A stretch of DNA of 61,978 nt from Clostridia bacterium. GTDB taxonomy: Bacteria; Bacillota; Clostridia; Oscillospirales; CAG-272. Positions 53,642-61,978 of this stretch are shown piece by piece; position 1 is the first letter of the stretch; every line of letters begins with the position of its first letter. The stretch is taken from assembly GCA_017451485.1 (NCBI GenBank), contig JAFTOG010000051.1, forward strand, positions 1 through 61,978, given 5' to 3'. The notes under the pieces were generated by a model, which worked only from the letters and a program-made list of their open reading frames with translations, was not told where the DNA came from and ran no database searches. The position numbers and the translations under genes were made by a program.

Positions 53642-54528
53642 TTGTGCTTTTCCTCATATATTTTATCTGCAAGAGCACAGAAGTCGGAAATGCTTAGCTT
53701 CTCTCCTCTGATGTTCATATCAAAACCCAATTCGCCAATAATCTGTCCTATTCTCTCCTTGCTTACATATGGCAGAGATGAGGACAGGGAATTGAGCATA
53801 GTCTTTCTCCTTTGGGCAAAGGCTCCGGAAATCACCTCAAAGAGTGTCTTTTCATCCTTTACCGAATAGGGACTTTCTCCGTACAGCTCAATTCTTATAA
53901 CTGCTGAGGTTACACTGGGAGCAGGGAGAAAATTACCGGGGGAAACGGTAAAGAGCTTTTTTACTCTTCCGTAATAATTAAGTGATGCTGTAATTGCTCC
54001 GTATTCGCTATCCCTCTCGCTGGCAGAAAGACGGTCTGCTACCTCCTTCTGCACCATTACTGTAATGGAGGTCAGCATTCCTCTGCCCTCCTCAAGGAGC
54101 TTCATTATAATCGGTGTGGTGATATAATAAGGCAGATTTGCACATACTGAAACAGAGGAGCCTCCAAAGTGCTCTCTAATAAAGCTCTTTAGCTCCAGCT
54201 TCAAAAAGTCCTCATTTACCACGCTTATATTATCATATTCAGCCAGGGTCTCGCCTAAAATAGGGATAAGAGTCCTGTCTATTTCCACAGCCACAACCTT
54301 GTCATAGCATTGACAAAGCTGAGCAGTAAGAGCTCCGATACCGGGTCCAATCTCCAGAACGGCACTTTCTCCGTCTACGTTCACCTCCCTGTGATAGGAA
54401 TAGCTCTCATTAGCTATATCCTCGGGAATGGCAGGGTTAATAAGGAAGTTCTGACCAAAGCCCTTTTTTGTATCAGTACCGTATTTTTCCATTATATTTT
54501 TAACGGTTTTTATGTTACATAAATTCAT
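53638..54528 (-). CDS. rsmA: 16S rRNA dimethyladenosine transferase
   Basis: RsmA (KsgA) dimethylates A1518 and A1519 in 16S rRNA, a late 30S checkpoint. The 296-residue protein has GFGQNFL near the start, the SAM motif LEIGPGIGALT and the catalytic NLPYYITTP. It is translationally coupled to the DUF554 gene. Confidence 0.97.
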   Translation of the reverse strand: MNLCNIKTVKNIMEKYGTDTKKGFGQNFLINPAIPEDIANESYSYHREVNVDGESAVLEIGPGIGALTAQLCQCYDKVVAVEIDRTLIPILGETLAEYDNISVVNEDFLKLELKSFIREHFGGSSVSVCANLPYYITTPIIMKLLEEGRGMLTSITVMVQKEVADRLSASERDSEYGAITASLNYYGRVKKLFTVSPGNFLPAPSVTSAVIRIELYGESPYSVKDEKTLFEVISGAFAQRRKTMLNSLSSSLPYVSKERIGQIIGELGFDMNIRGEKLSISDFCALADKIYEEKHK

Positions 54529-54588
54529 ATTTTACCCCTTGACAAAATCGGTCTTTTGTAGTAAAATTCATATGGCAATTGAACAGAT

Positions 54589-54663
54589 GCTGGTGTAGCA
54601 CAGTGGTAGTGCAGCTGATTCGTAATCAGCAGGTCATGAGTTCGAGTCTCACCACCAGCTCCA
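54589..54663 (+). tRNA. tRNA-Thr (anticodon CGT)
   Basis: Full cloverleaf: acceptor GCTGGTG (54589-54595) with CACCAGC (54653-54659), D arm GCAC/GTGC, anticodon stem GCTGA/TCAGC with loop TTCGTAA (anticodon CGT, reading ACG), T arm with GTTCGAGTC, and an encoded CCA (54661-54663). Confidence 0.96.
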
Positions 54664-54669
54664 CTAAAG

Positions 54670-54698
54670 GACGGAGCCTACGGGAATCTGTCTTTTTT
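54670..54698 (+). terminator. Terminator of the tRNA
   Basis: GACGGA (54670-54675) pairs with TCTGTC (54687-54692), followed by a run of T. The rest of the gap to 54950 holds one isolated ATCCT/AGGAT hairpin with an ATGAAAT spacer, like one unit of array 3. Confidence 0.65.
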
Positions 54699-54951
54699 TA
54701 TCCCATCAAAAGGGAGTAATTATCCTGCAAGGATGAAATTACAACACACAAAGTATACCACAAATCCCTTGTTAAGTCAATACGGGTTTTTATACTCACG
54801 GATTTTGATACGCTGATAATTTGTAAAATTTTTCCGTTGACTTAATGACCAAAATATGGTAAAATTATACTAATACACACGTGACTTAAAACAGATTATT
54901 ATATTTCATAAACAATATTTTACATTTTATGCGTAAAAACACAAAATATTG

Positions 54952-54980
54952 TTGACAAATAATTGAATTTGTAGTATAAT
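54952..54980 (+). promoter_or_regulatory. Sigma-A promoter of the marR-acyl-CoA synthetase unit
   Basis: Plus-strand TTGACA (54952-54957), 17-base spacer, TATAAT (54975-54980): perfect consensus. Confidence 0.85.
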
Positions 54981-54986
54981 TAAGAT

Positions 54987-55000
54987 GTTGAGAGGTCAAC
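54987..55000. promoter_or_regulatory. Candidate MarR operator
   Basis: GTTGA-GAGG-TCAAC is a perfect 5+5 dyad at the predicted transcription start, ideal for autorepression by the MarR protein encoded 27 bases downstream. Confidence 0.5.
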
Positions 55001-55026
55001 CAAATAATAATTATAGGAGATTTTTT

Positions 55027-55479
55027 ATGGAAAATGTAGTTGTTTCCAATTTTATGTTAGCACTTGATAGAATAACAAAAAACACTAAGAGAGTAATTGA
55101 TTCTGTTCTTAAGGATCACGGTCTCCGTAGCACACATGCGTCCTGCTTCTTCAGAATTTGTGAATTTCCCGATGGACTTTCCTCTTCTCAGCTTGCATCT
55201 GCATGTGGAGTTGACAAGGCGTTTATCTCCCGTATCACAGCTGAGCTTATTGAAGGAGATTATATCATAAAGGATCCTGGTCCCAAGGGTATAATCTACA
55301 AGCGTAAGTACATACTTACTGAAAAGGGCAAGGCTGTCTATAAGGCTCTTACCGATGCTCTTACAGGTATTATCGCTGAGGTTAACCACGAGATACCCGC
55401 TGAAAAGCTTGCAATCTTTGATGAGGTGCTTAATTCACTTGACAAGGGTATTATTGATTATCTTAAAGGAGGAATATAA
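55027..55479 (+). CDS. MarR family transcriptional regulator
   Basis: A 150-residue winged-helix regulator: dimer helices at both ends and the recognition region SSQLASACGVDKAFISRITAEL followed by the wing (KDPGPKGIIYKRKYILTEKG). ATG 55027 lies 9 bases after AGGAG; the longer frame to 54985 covers the operator. It is 3 bases before an acyl-CoA synthetase gene, so it probably senses a fatty acid or acyl-CoA. Confidence 0.92.
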   Translation: MENVVVSNFMLALDRITKNTKRVIDSVLKDHGLRSTHASCFFRICEFPDGLSSSQLASACGVDKAFISRITAELIEGDYIIKDPGPKGIIYKRKYILTEKGKAVYKALTDALTGIIAEVNHEIPAEKLAIFDEVLNSLDKGIIDYLKGGI

Positions 55480-55482
55480 CCA

Positions 55483-57201
55483 ATGTACGATCCTAATTAC
55501 AAAGTAAAAGATTTTTACAGCTATCTCGAAAGAGCTAAGGACCTTTACGGCTCTAAGGCTGTTTTCAGATTCAACAAGAAGGAAGAGGTTGTAGATGTTA
55601 CCTATGAGGAGTTTTTTGATCTCGTATGCAAGACAGCTCTTGCTCTCAAGGAGCTTGGCATAGCGGGAAAGAAGGTTATCCTTATCGGTGAAACAAGCGT
55701 TCAGTGGATTGCATCCTATCTTGCAACAGTTATCGCTGACGGTGTTATCATTCCTCTCGACCCCAATCTCTTGGAGGATGAGATAATTAAGTTTACAAAT
55801 AAGACAAAGGCTGCCTTTGTTGTTCATTCTCACACCTTTGATAAGCTCTTTACCGAAAGAGAAAATGAGCTTGAAACAGTTGAGAAGTTTATCGTTACAG
55901 ACCGTCAGAGCTTCACTCTTGCTCCCGAGGAGGGCTATGTAGAGGACAGACGCAACACATTTAACAATATTCTTTCCCTCGGCTGCTACCTTACAGAAAA
56001 TTCCGATGCTGAGCTTGATATCGAAAACCACGATGTTGAAAAGATGGGCATTCTTCTCTTTACATCAGGTACAACAGGCTCAAGTAAGGGTGTTATGCTC
56101 TGTGAGAGAAATATATGTGCAGTGCTCAGTGGCATTAACCCTATGCTTAACATCATCACAGAAGAGGATGTTCTCCTTTCTGTTCTTCCCGTATATCACA
56201 CATATGAGATGAGTGCAGGTATCCTTGCTCCTATGCTCTACGGTGCTACTATCTGTATCAGCGACGGCATTAAGTATGTTGGTAAGAACATTAAGCAGTT
56301 CAAGCCTACTGTAATGACACTAGTTCCCCTCTTTGCAAATCAGCTTTATAAAACTATCCAGAAGAATATTCAGAAGCAGGGTAAGGAAAAGACTCTTGCC
56401 TTCGGTCTTAAGCTCAGCAGCTTCTTGAGCAAGCTCCATATCGATATCAGAAGAAAGCTCTTTGCTCAGGTTCTTGAGGGACTCGGCGGAAGACTTAAGT
56501 ACTTTGTGGTTGGCGGTGCTGCCCTTAATCCCGAGGTTGCTAAGGCGTTTGCAGATTTCGGTATTAAGGTAACTCAGGGCTACGGTATTACCGAGTGTGC
56601 TCCCCTTATTTCCGTTGTTCCCTTTAATGAAACAAACCCCGCATCCTGCGGTAAGCTTATGCCCGGTATGCAGATCCTTATTGACAAGGCTAAGGTTGAC
56701 GACACCTTTGGTGAAATTGTAGTTAAGGGTGATAATGTAATGCTTGGCTACTATGAGAATGAGGAAGAAACTGCTGCTGTTCTTAATAACGGTTGGTTCA
56801 GAACAGGTGACTACGGTTACATGGACGAAAAGGGATATATCTACATCACAGGCAGAAAGAAGAATGTTATCGTTCTCCAGGGTGGTAAAAATGTATTCCC
56901 CGAGGAGCTTGAGGAATATCTTTCCAATGTTAAGCTCGTTGAAGAGGTAGTTGTAGTTGGTAAGGAGGACACCGTTACAGGTAATGTATCCGTTATTGCT
57001 CTTATCTACCCCAATGCCGAGGAATGTGAGAAGAAGGGCCTTACAGATAAGGACGCTATCCATAAGGCACTTAATGACGAGGTTATCGCAATTAACAAGA
57101 AGCTTGCATCCTATAAGCATGTAAATGAAATTATTGTTCGTGACGAGCCCTTTGAGAAGACTCCTTCGAGAAAAATCAAGCGTCATGTAATCACTTACTA
57201 A
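55483..57201 (+). CDS. AMP-forming acyl-CoA synthetase (long-chain type)
   Basis: A 572-residue adenylate-forming enzyme that activates a fatty acid to acyl-CoA, or an acyl group for another carrier. Motifs: the P-loop LLFTSGTTGSSKG, QGYGITECAP, the hinge region TGDYGYMDEKGY and the C-terminal catalytic Lys (PSRKIKR). No signal peptide. Codon use is smoother and GC-richer at third positions than its neighbours, suggesting high expression. It is the second gene of the MarR unit. Confidence 0.93.
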   Translation: MYDPNYKVKDFYSYLERAKDLYGSKAVFRFNKKEEVVDVTYEEFFDLVCKTALALKELGIAGKKVILIGETSVQWIASYLATVIADGVIIPLDPNLLEDEIIKFTNKTKAAFVVHSHTFDKLFTERENELETVEKFIVTDRQSFTLAPEEGYVEDRRNTFNNILSLGCYLTENSDAELDIENHDVEKMGILLFTSGTTGSSKGVMLCERNICAVLSGINPMLNIITEEDVLLSVLPVYHTYEMSAGILAPMLYGATICISDGIKYVGKNIKQFKPTVMTLVPLFANQLYKTIQKNIQKQGKEKTLAFGLKLSSFLSKLHIDIRRKLFAQVLEGLGGRLKYFVVGGAALNPEVAKAFADFGIKVTQGYGITECAPLISVVPFNETNPASCGKLMPGMQILIDKAKVDDTFGEIVVKGDNVMLGYYENEEETAAVLNNGWFRTGDYGYMDEKGYIYITGRKKNVIVLQGGKNVFPEELEEYLSNVKLVEEVVVVGKEDTVTGNVSVIALIYPNAEECEKKGLTDKDAIHKALNDEVIAINKKLASYKHVNEIIVRDEPFEKTPSRKIKRHVITY

Positions 57202-57213
57202 TACTATATAAAG

Positions 57214-57245
57214 CAAGACTCGTTTTTCGGGTCTTGTTTTTTCTT
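57214..57245 (+). terminator. Terminator of the acyl-CoA synthetase gene
   Basis: CAAGAC (57214-57219) pairs with GTCTTG (57231-57236), extended inward by TCG/CGG, followed by TTTTTTCTTTT. Confidence 0.85.
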
Positions 57246-57310
57246 TTATAACAGAGATACCTTGACATTAAAAAAGCAGGATTATTACTTTGCAAATTAG
57301 CAAATTATAA

Positions 57311-57343
57311 GGACGGAGAACCGGATAATCCGGTTCTCCGTCC
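57311..57343 (-). terminator. Strong hairpin downstream of the LRR lipoprotein gene
   Basis: GGACGGAGAACCGGA and TCCGGTTCTCCGTCC form a 15-bp perfect stem with a TAA loop. On the minus strand TTATAATTTG follows. It lies about 65 bases beyond the stop at 57409 and ends the leftward surface-protein unit. Confidence 0.75.
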
Positions 57344-57408
57344 TCATCTTTTATTTGATGCTCCACTTGAATAGAAGCTCTAATAACAAGCTACCCGCCT
57401 GTTCACTC

Positions 57409-58683
57409 TTACTTATCACTTTCCTTGTAGCCCCAGACGATTTCTTTTACATTTCTACTCAAATGTGACTCCCAGCCTTCAGGCATACTCTCTGCTTCAC
57501 AATAAAGGGTAAGCTGTGGACAATTTTGGAATGCAGCTCCATCCAGCGTAACAACACTGCTTGGAATCACTACCCCTTCAAGAGATGTGCATTCATCAAA
57601 CGCACCGACACCTATGCTTGTTACACTATTAGGAATCACTATACTTTTAAGGGAGGAGCAATCTTCAAATGCCCAGCTCTCTATGACTTTAAGGCTGTTT
57701 GGAAATTCAATATGCTCTAATGATGTGCAAAAGGCAAAGGTATTAAAGTGTATGGTTTCTATGCCGTTGGGTAGGGTTACACTTTTAAGAGAATTACACT
57801 TGTAAAATGCAGCTCTTTCTATTTTTTTCACCGTGTCCGGAATCACGATACTTTCCAAGGATATTACTTCGCTAAAGGCACCAATTCCTATGGATGTAAC
57901 ACCATCCGGTATTGTAATGCTTTTAAGTTTTTCACATCGTTCAAAAGCTAATGGATGAATAAATGTTACGCCATCGGGTATGGCGAAAGATTCATCAATC
58001 TTATTTGTTGGATATCGAACCAAGCTTTTTCCGTCTTTACTGTACAGAACTCCGTCTACAGATTTATAATTCGGATTGTTGGGGTCAACACCTATATATT
58101 CAAGAGAAAACTTTGTACTACTCATCGAGACACCCAAGCCTGCCTCTATATGTTTTACAGAATCGGAAATATATACTGTTCTAACATATTCTACATATTC
58201 TGAAACCGGCATTTTTACGGAGGCAACAGGAATCCCCTTATAAGTAGAAGGAATTATGACAGTTTCCACAACATATTTAGGTGCTATATCTATTTCATAA
58301 TAGCCATTTCTTTCTATAAAATTAAAAACATATTGGCATGGTATCCACTTAGCGTACAAGGTTAAATTTTCTTCTATGTCCTTTATTTTCTTAATCTCGT
58401 TTGTAAGAGCAGAATCCGTATACCAACCGGCAAACATATAGTATTCCTTTTCGGGGAAGGCTAAGCTTATTGTGTCGCCTGTATTATACCCACTGGGGTT
58501 TTCTGCACTGTTTGTTCCACCGTCCAGCTTGTATGTAATGCTAAATTCGTGAGACTTAACAGTTGTTGTATTGTGCTCATTGTCAATCGTAGTTGTGGTG
58601 TCCTCTTCTCCGTCGCAGGCAATCAGCATAAAGGAGGTCAGACACAGAAGTATTATTAATATTGTAAATATTAGTTTTTTCAT
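57409..58683 (-). CDS. Leucine-rich-repeat (BspA-type) lipoprotein 1
   Basis: A 424-residue surface protein. Signal peptide with lipobox FMLIAC (Cys about residue 23), Thr-rich linker, an InlB B-repeat-like domain (about 48-113; ITYKLDGGTN...YYMFAGWYTD...LTLYAKW), then a right-handed LRR_5 solenoid with at least six units of the type SLKSIVIPNSVTSIGVGAF up to about residue 400. Such proteins mediate contact with host or particle surfaces. It is a paralog of the next gene, 18 bases upstream. Confidence 0.9.
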   Translation of the reverse strand: MKKLIFTILIILLCLTSFMLIACDGEEDTTTTIDNEHNTTTVKSHEFSITYKLDGGTNSAENPSGYNTGDTISLAFPEKEYYMFAGWYTDSALTNEIKKIKDIEENLTLYAKWIPCQYVFNFIERNGYYEIDIAPKYVVETVIIPSTYKGIPVASVKMPVSEYVEYVRTVYISDSVKHIEAGLGVSMSSTKFSLEYIGVDPNNPNYKSVDGVLYSKDGKSLVRYPTNKIDESFAIPDGVTFIHPLAFERCEKLKSITIPDGVTSIGIGAFSEVISLESIVIPDTVKKIERAAFYKCNSLKSVTLPNGIETIHFNTFAFCTSLEHIEFPNSLKVIESWAFEDCSSLKSIVIPNSVTSIGVGAFDECTSLEGVVIPSSVVTLDGAAFQNCPQLTLYCEAESMPEGWESHLSRNVKEIVWGYKESDK

Positions 58684-58701
58684 ATGTCCTCCTTTTCACT
58701 C

Positions 58702-60201
58702 TTACCTATTACTTCCCTTGTAGCCCCATACGACATCTATGTCATATCGGTTCCATCTATCGTTCCAGCCATCAGGCTTAGACTCAGCCTCGCAATATAT
58801 TTTGTCAATGGAAGTACATCCTTCAAATATACTGTATTCTATATCCGTTACACTTTCGGAAATCACCACACTCTCAAGGGATGTACAACGGTAAAATACC
58901 CAGTTGCCTAATTTCTTTATTCCGTTTGGAATTACTACGCTTTTAAGTGATGTGCAATCTTGAAACGCATATGTCGGTATAGCTTCAATATTACCTGACA
59001 ATGTTATATTTTTAAGCGAGGAGCATGCACGAAAGCCGTCTATTTTCTCCACACTGTCAGGAAGCTCTATGCTTTCAAGTGCAGTACACCCAATTATTCT
59101 TCCTATATTCTTTACGCTGCTTGGAATATTTATATTGACAATATAAGGATTGAGATAAAAAGCACAATCACCAATAACCTCCGTACCATAAGGAACATCA
59201 AATTCTTTTTCGGTTTTTTTGCACGGATATTCCATTAAGGTTTTACCGTCCTTAGTGTACAAAACTCCGTCTACGGATTTATATGCTGTATTTCCTTCTC
59301 CAACTGTTATTTTCTTTAAGGAGGAACAACCCTTGAAGATGGTTCTATCTATTTTTGTCACACTGCTTGGAATAACAATTTCCTCAAGAGCTGTACAATT
59401 ATCAAATATATCAAATCCCATTGTGGTAAGTCCTTCGGGAAGCTTTACATCTGTAAGAGATTTGCAATGCATAAATGCCTGATATTTAATTTCTGTTACT
59501 CCATCGGGAATATCTATACTTGTAAGTCCACTGTAATAGAATAAGGAGCTGCTTATTACTGTGAGATTATCGGGGAGATCTATGTTCTTTAATGACTCGC
59601 ATCCTGAAAACGCCCCCGAGCCTATGCTGCTTACGCTATTGGGAATTCTTATTTCCTCAATGTATTTACAATAAGAGAAAGCTCCCGAGCCTATGTTGGT
59701 TACGCTATCGGGAATATACACATACACAAGATTATCGTGTTTCTCAAAGGCTTCATAGCCTATTGATGTAACAGGTAAGCCCTTGTAGGTTGAAGGTATA
59801 TAAAGATGTGCCGAAAAGGCTTTAGGACATCCGGTTACACAGTATGAGTCTTCAATAAGCTCAAATGAAAAATATCCTTCTATAACAATCCATTTAGCGT
59901 AAAGTGTTATATCTCCGATAGAATTCGCTTTGATTTCAGTAACGAAATTTTTGAATTCTGGATCTGTAAACCAGCCTGCAAACATATAGTTTTCCTTAGT
60001 AGGAATAGCTAAATCGAAGGAGCCACCTTCACTATATGTACTCGGATTGTACGCACTGTTTGTTCCTCCGTTTAGCTCATAAGTAATGCTATAAGTAATT
60101 GGAGCCTCTGTGGTGTTATCATCCTCCCCGTCGCAGGAAATGAGCATAAAGGAGGTCAGACACAGAAGTATTATTAATATTAAAAATAGTAGTTTTTTCA
60201 T
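58702..60201 (-). CDS. Leucine-rich-repeat (BspA-type) lipoprotein 2
   Basis: A 499-residue paralog of the previous protein with the same plan: lipobox FMLISC, InlB B-repeat-like domain (NGGTNSAYNPSTY...YMFAGWFTD...LYAKW) and about ten LRR_5 units (for example SLKSVVIPNGIKKLGNWVF). ATG 60199-60201 after AGGAG is chosen; the longer frame to 60234 would run into the gene upstream. N-terminal DNA (60155-60201) is almost identical to that of lipoprotein 1. Confidence 0.9.
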   Translation of the reverse strand: MKKLLFLILIILLCLTSFMLISCDGEDDNTTEAPITYSITYELNGGTNSAYNPSTYSEGGSFDLAIPTKENYMFAGWFTDPEFKNFVTEIKANSIGDITLYAKWIVIEGYFSFELIEDSYCVTGCPKAFSAHLYIPSTYKGLPVTSIGYEAFEKHDNLVYVYIPDSVTNIGSGAFSYCKYIEEIRIPNSVSSIGSGAFSGCESLKNIDLPDNLTVISSSLFYYSGLTSIDIPDGVTEIKYQAFMHCKSLTDVKLPEGLTTMGFDIFDNCTALEEIVIPSSVTKIDRTIFKGCSSLKKITVGEGNTAYKSVDGVLYTKDGKTLMEYPCKKTEKEFDVPYGTEVIGDCAFYLNPYIVNINIPSSVKNIGRIIGCTALESIELPDSVEKIDGFRACSSLKNITLSGNIEAIPTYAFQDCTSLKSVVIPNGIKKLGNWVFYRCTSLESVVISESVTDIEYSIFEGCTSIDKIYCEAESKPDGWNDRWNRYDIDVVWGYKGSNR

Positions 60202-60214
60202 AGCTTTACTCCTG

Positions 60215-61978
60215 TTATTCAAGTCCCAATACATTTATTGCTAACGCTCCTTCCCACCTATAAGAGAATGGACCGTGTTCTATTGTATATTGATTTTCCA
60301 TTGGATATATAGATGTATCAACATTTTCAGGAATCTGGTCACCAAATTCTACAAAATTATAAGGATCATACACATTAAGCATCATTACACCATTAACTTT
60401 TTCATACCCATATATTACAACATAATGATCTATCTCTTTAATATTTGCTATTACAGGAGCACCCGCATCAAGAAAATTTTCTAACATTTCATCGTTCATA
60501 TGACCATCATTGATTGTGTAAACATTGACTTTTCCAAGTATAAATTCGAGGGTGTCCTCTATTTCTGAAATAGTTGCTGGCTGATTGATATCTGCATAGT
60601 TCGCTTTAATTTCCTGTGCTATTTCCAATTGTGAAGGTATATCATTAACATCAATATACACAGAGCATATCATTCTTACACATGCAACCCAACACCATTT
60701 ACTTCTTTGCTGATATTCAAAATTGGCTCCGTCCGTTGATACTTGATAAAATATCCACTTATTGCCATTAGTTGTTGAAGATGATTGATTCAATACCAAA
60801 TATCGTTCATTTGGTACGACCGAATTTATTAAAGCTCCAGGAACCGCATAACAGGTTAAATTATTTTTCGGAGAAATCATATAATTTCCGTTAGAATCGA
60901 CCGTTATTTTCCACATTTGGTTATCCGTTGCAGTATAAGTAGCCAAAAGTATTTCATTGTCATCTTCTAAATAAGCTGTAAGAGCTTCGCCATTTACATT
61001 GGACTTTATGGAGTAATATCCGTTATGTAAATATGTTAAGCTCCATTTTTGATCAGTATCACCGTTAAAAGCACCAAGCCTTGCATTATCATAATTCAAT
61101 ATATCACTTCTATCAGATTCTATATATGTGTCAATACCGACATTTCTGATGTAATATGTTCCGTTATAATTATTATCAGTAATCTGATAGGTTATTTCAA
61201 ACTGAACATTATCATAATAACTGTTTTGACCAACATAATTATAACCGCATATAACAAGAGCACTGTCTGAGCTTGACATACATTTAATTGCTATTCCATT
61301 ATTTGATTTTCCGGCATACCAGCCTTCAACGGCTTCTGTTATATCCAAATGCATCGTAATCGGGTATAATTCGCTTGATCCGGACAAAGGCTCCTGTGTA
61401 AATGGAATTACACCGCTTTCTAAAGTTTGGTGAGATCCTATACTATTATTCCAAGTTATAGTATTTTCATTCCAAGAGTAAGGCACCTCATATGCGCCTA
61501 TTGTAGCACTTCCGTTTTGAGTAAAAAAGTAGGTTGCCATTAGATCTGCATTTGTAATTAACACATTTGAACCTATATTAGGCAAATCAAATTTTAAGAA
61601 TGTTCTTTGCGTGGGGCTTACATATAAGCGTCCATCACTTGGACTACCGTAATTTGTACTTGGGCTTGTTGATGAAACATAGGCTTCATAGTAAGAGTTT
61701 GTTACTTCCACTGTTGGGTCTATAGTTACAGGGAATTTTCTGACCCTTGCGTTTATCCATTCGGTGCTTGCCGTAACTGTAAGCTCATATTCATATTTTC
61801 CCTTTTGGGTTAAGGTATAATATACATCCGTTGACAACACTCCGTTATCATCAAACATAAAGGGGGCAGGCATTGAATAAATGGACCTTCCCGTTTCTTC
61901 ATCCATTATGCTTACTGTTCCGTCTTCGTTTAACACAGCTGTCAGCTTATTCAATTTAAGCTTAAAGCTATACTCATA
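60215..61978 (-). CDS. Large secreted protein: DNRLRE, ricin-type and cysteine protease domains (5' end missing)
   Basis: The frame is open to the window edge; 587 residues are visible. From the N-terminal side: a conserved pre-domain (FPVTIDPTV), a DNRLRE-type beta domain (about 90-260; TFLKFDLPNI, WNENTITWNN), a ricin-type beta-trefoil (about 265-410; NGYYSIKSNVNGEALTAY, DNQMWKI), and a C-terminal papain-like/C39-type protease with QQRSKWCWVAC (catalytic Cys), DHYVVIYGY (His) and YDPYNF (Asp). Many clostridial proteins with this start are much longer, some with RHS repeats. Likely exported; may act on host, mucin-bound or rival proteins. Confidence 0.82.
   Translation of the reverse strand, partial: YEYSFKLKLNKLTAVLNEDGTVSIMDEETGRSIYSMPAPFMFDDNGVLSTDVYYTLTQKGKYEYELTVTASTEWINARVRKFPVTIDPTVEVTNSYYEAYVSSTSPSTNYGSPSDGRLYVSPTQRTFLKFDLPNIGSNVLITNADLMATYFFTQNGSATIGAYEVPYSWNENTITWNNSIGSHQTLESGVIPFTQEPLSGSSELYPITMHLDITEAVEGWYAGKSNNGIAIKCMSSSDSALVICGYNYVGQNSYYDNVQFEITYQITDNNYNGTYYIRNVGIDTYIESDRSDILNYDNARLGAFNGDTDQKWSLTYLHNGYYSIKSNVNGEALTAYLEDDNEILLATYTATDNQMWKITVDSNGNYMISPKNNLTCYAVPGALINSVVPNERYLVLNQSSSTTNGNKWIFYQVSTDGANFEYQQRSKWCWVACVRMICSVYIDVNDIPSQLEIAQEIKANYADINQPATISEIEDTLEFILGKVNVYTINDGHMNDEMLENFLDAGAPVIANIKEIDHYVVIYGYEKVNGVMMLNVYDPYNFVEFGDQIPENVDTSIYPMENQYTIEHGPFSYRWEGALAINVLGLE

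Noticed and set aside
54529..55026. Integration site at the tRNA-Thr gene
   Set aside because: No integrase, no duplicated tRNA 3' end and no shift in gene content are seen on either side.
56320..57216. 298-codon leftward frame antisense to the acyl-CoA synthetase gene
   Set aside because: The sense gene has all family motifs; the antisense frame has no RBS or recognisable domain.

Overview
The window looks like a chromosomal segment of an AT-rich, spore-forming, Gram-positive member of the Clostridia, probably an uncultured gut or rumen Oscillospirales/Christensenellales-like lineage. The evidence is a complete Firmicutes-order S10-spc-alpha ribosomal operon, a spoIIR gene, the remA-gmk-rpoZ-priA-def-fmt-rsmB-rlmN-prpC-prkC-rsgA cluster, lipoprotein signal peptides, many TTGACA-17-TATAAT promoters and GGAGG ribosome binding sites. 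No phage, integrase, transposase or CRISPR array was seen. Genus assignment is inference.

Layout. 1-575: start of a lipoprotein gene (leftward, cut by the window edge) with a perfect promoter, then a terminator. 576-11851: one leftward housekeeping operon (yicC to rsgA) for translation quality, N-terminal formyl removal, rRNA modification, replication restart and Ser/Thr phosphorylation. 11988-15102: dnaJ-like gene, membrane protein, DUF5685-like protein, spoIIR and a tiny lipoprotein. 15313-16943: rightward pncC and pfkA. 17132-22717: leftward GH127 arabinofuranosidase and a heterodimeric ABC exporter. 23145-23305: a candidate non-coding RNA. 23351-26658: an accessory group (ArsR-like regulator, PP2C-like phosphatase, APH-like kinase, Cys-rich protein). 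26829-42618: the full S10-spc-alpha operon, leftward, with secY, adk, map, infA and rpoA, driven from a promoter and long structured leader upstream of rpsJ. 43342-44043: araD. 44354-45226: membrane protein. 45250-45471: a second, well-supported candidate structured RNA. 45607-50130: DtxR-family regulator, dCMP deaminase, radical SAM protein, ASCH remnant, M24 protein, four-helix-bundle protein and a GMP synthase lacking its glutaminase half. 50311-52877: FMN riboswitch, ribU, 8-oxoguanine glycosylase and SDR. 52907-54528: DUF554 protein and rsmA. 54589-54663: tRNA-Thr(CGT). 55027-57201: MarR regulator and acyl-CoA synthetase. 57409-61978: two paralogous leucine-rich-repeat lipoproteins and a large secreted DNRLRE-ricin-cysteine protease protein cut by the window edge.

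Genes that work together: prpC/prkC (reversible Ser/Thr phosphorylation, with rsgA as a known type of substrate); def/fmt (formyl-methionine cycle) with map in the ribosomal operon; GH127 and araD (arabinose use, not adjacent); ribU under FMN control; marR with its acyl-CoA synthetase; the three surface proteins at the right end.

The most interesting unexplained items are the two promoter-hairpin-terminator RNAs (23.1 and 45.3 kb), three modular palindromic arrays (two of which build their last hairpin from the stop codon of the upstream gene), a palindrome that may be both a terminator and the sporulation promoter/RBS of spoIIR, and the four-gene kinase/phosphatase island.
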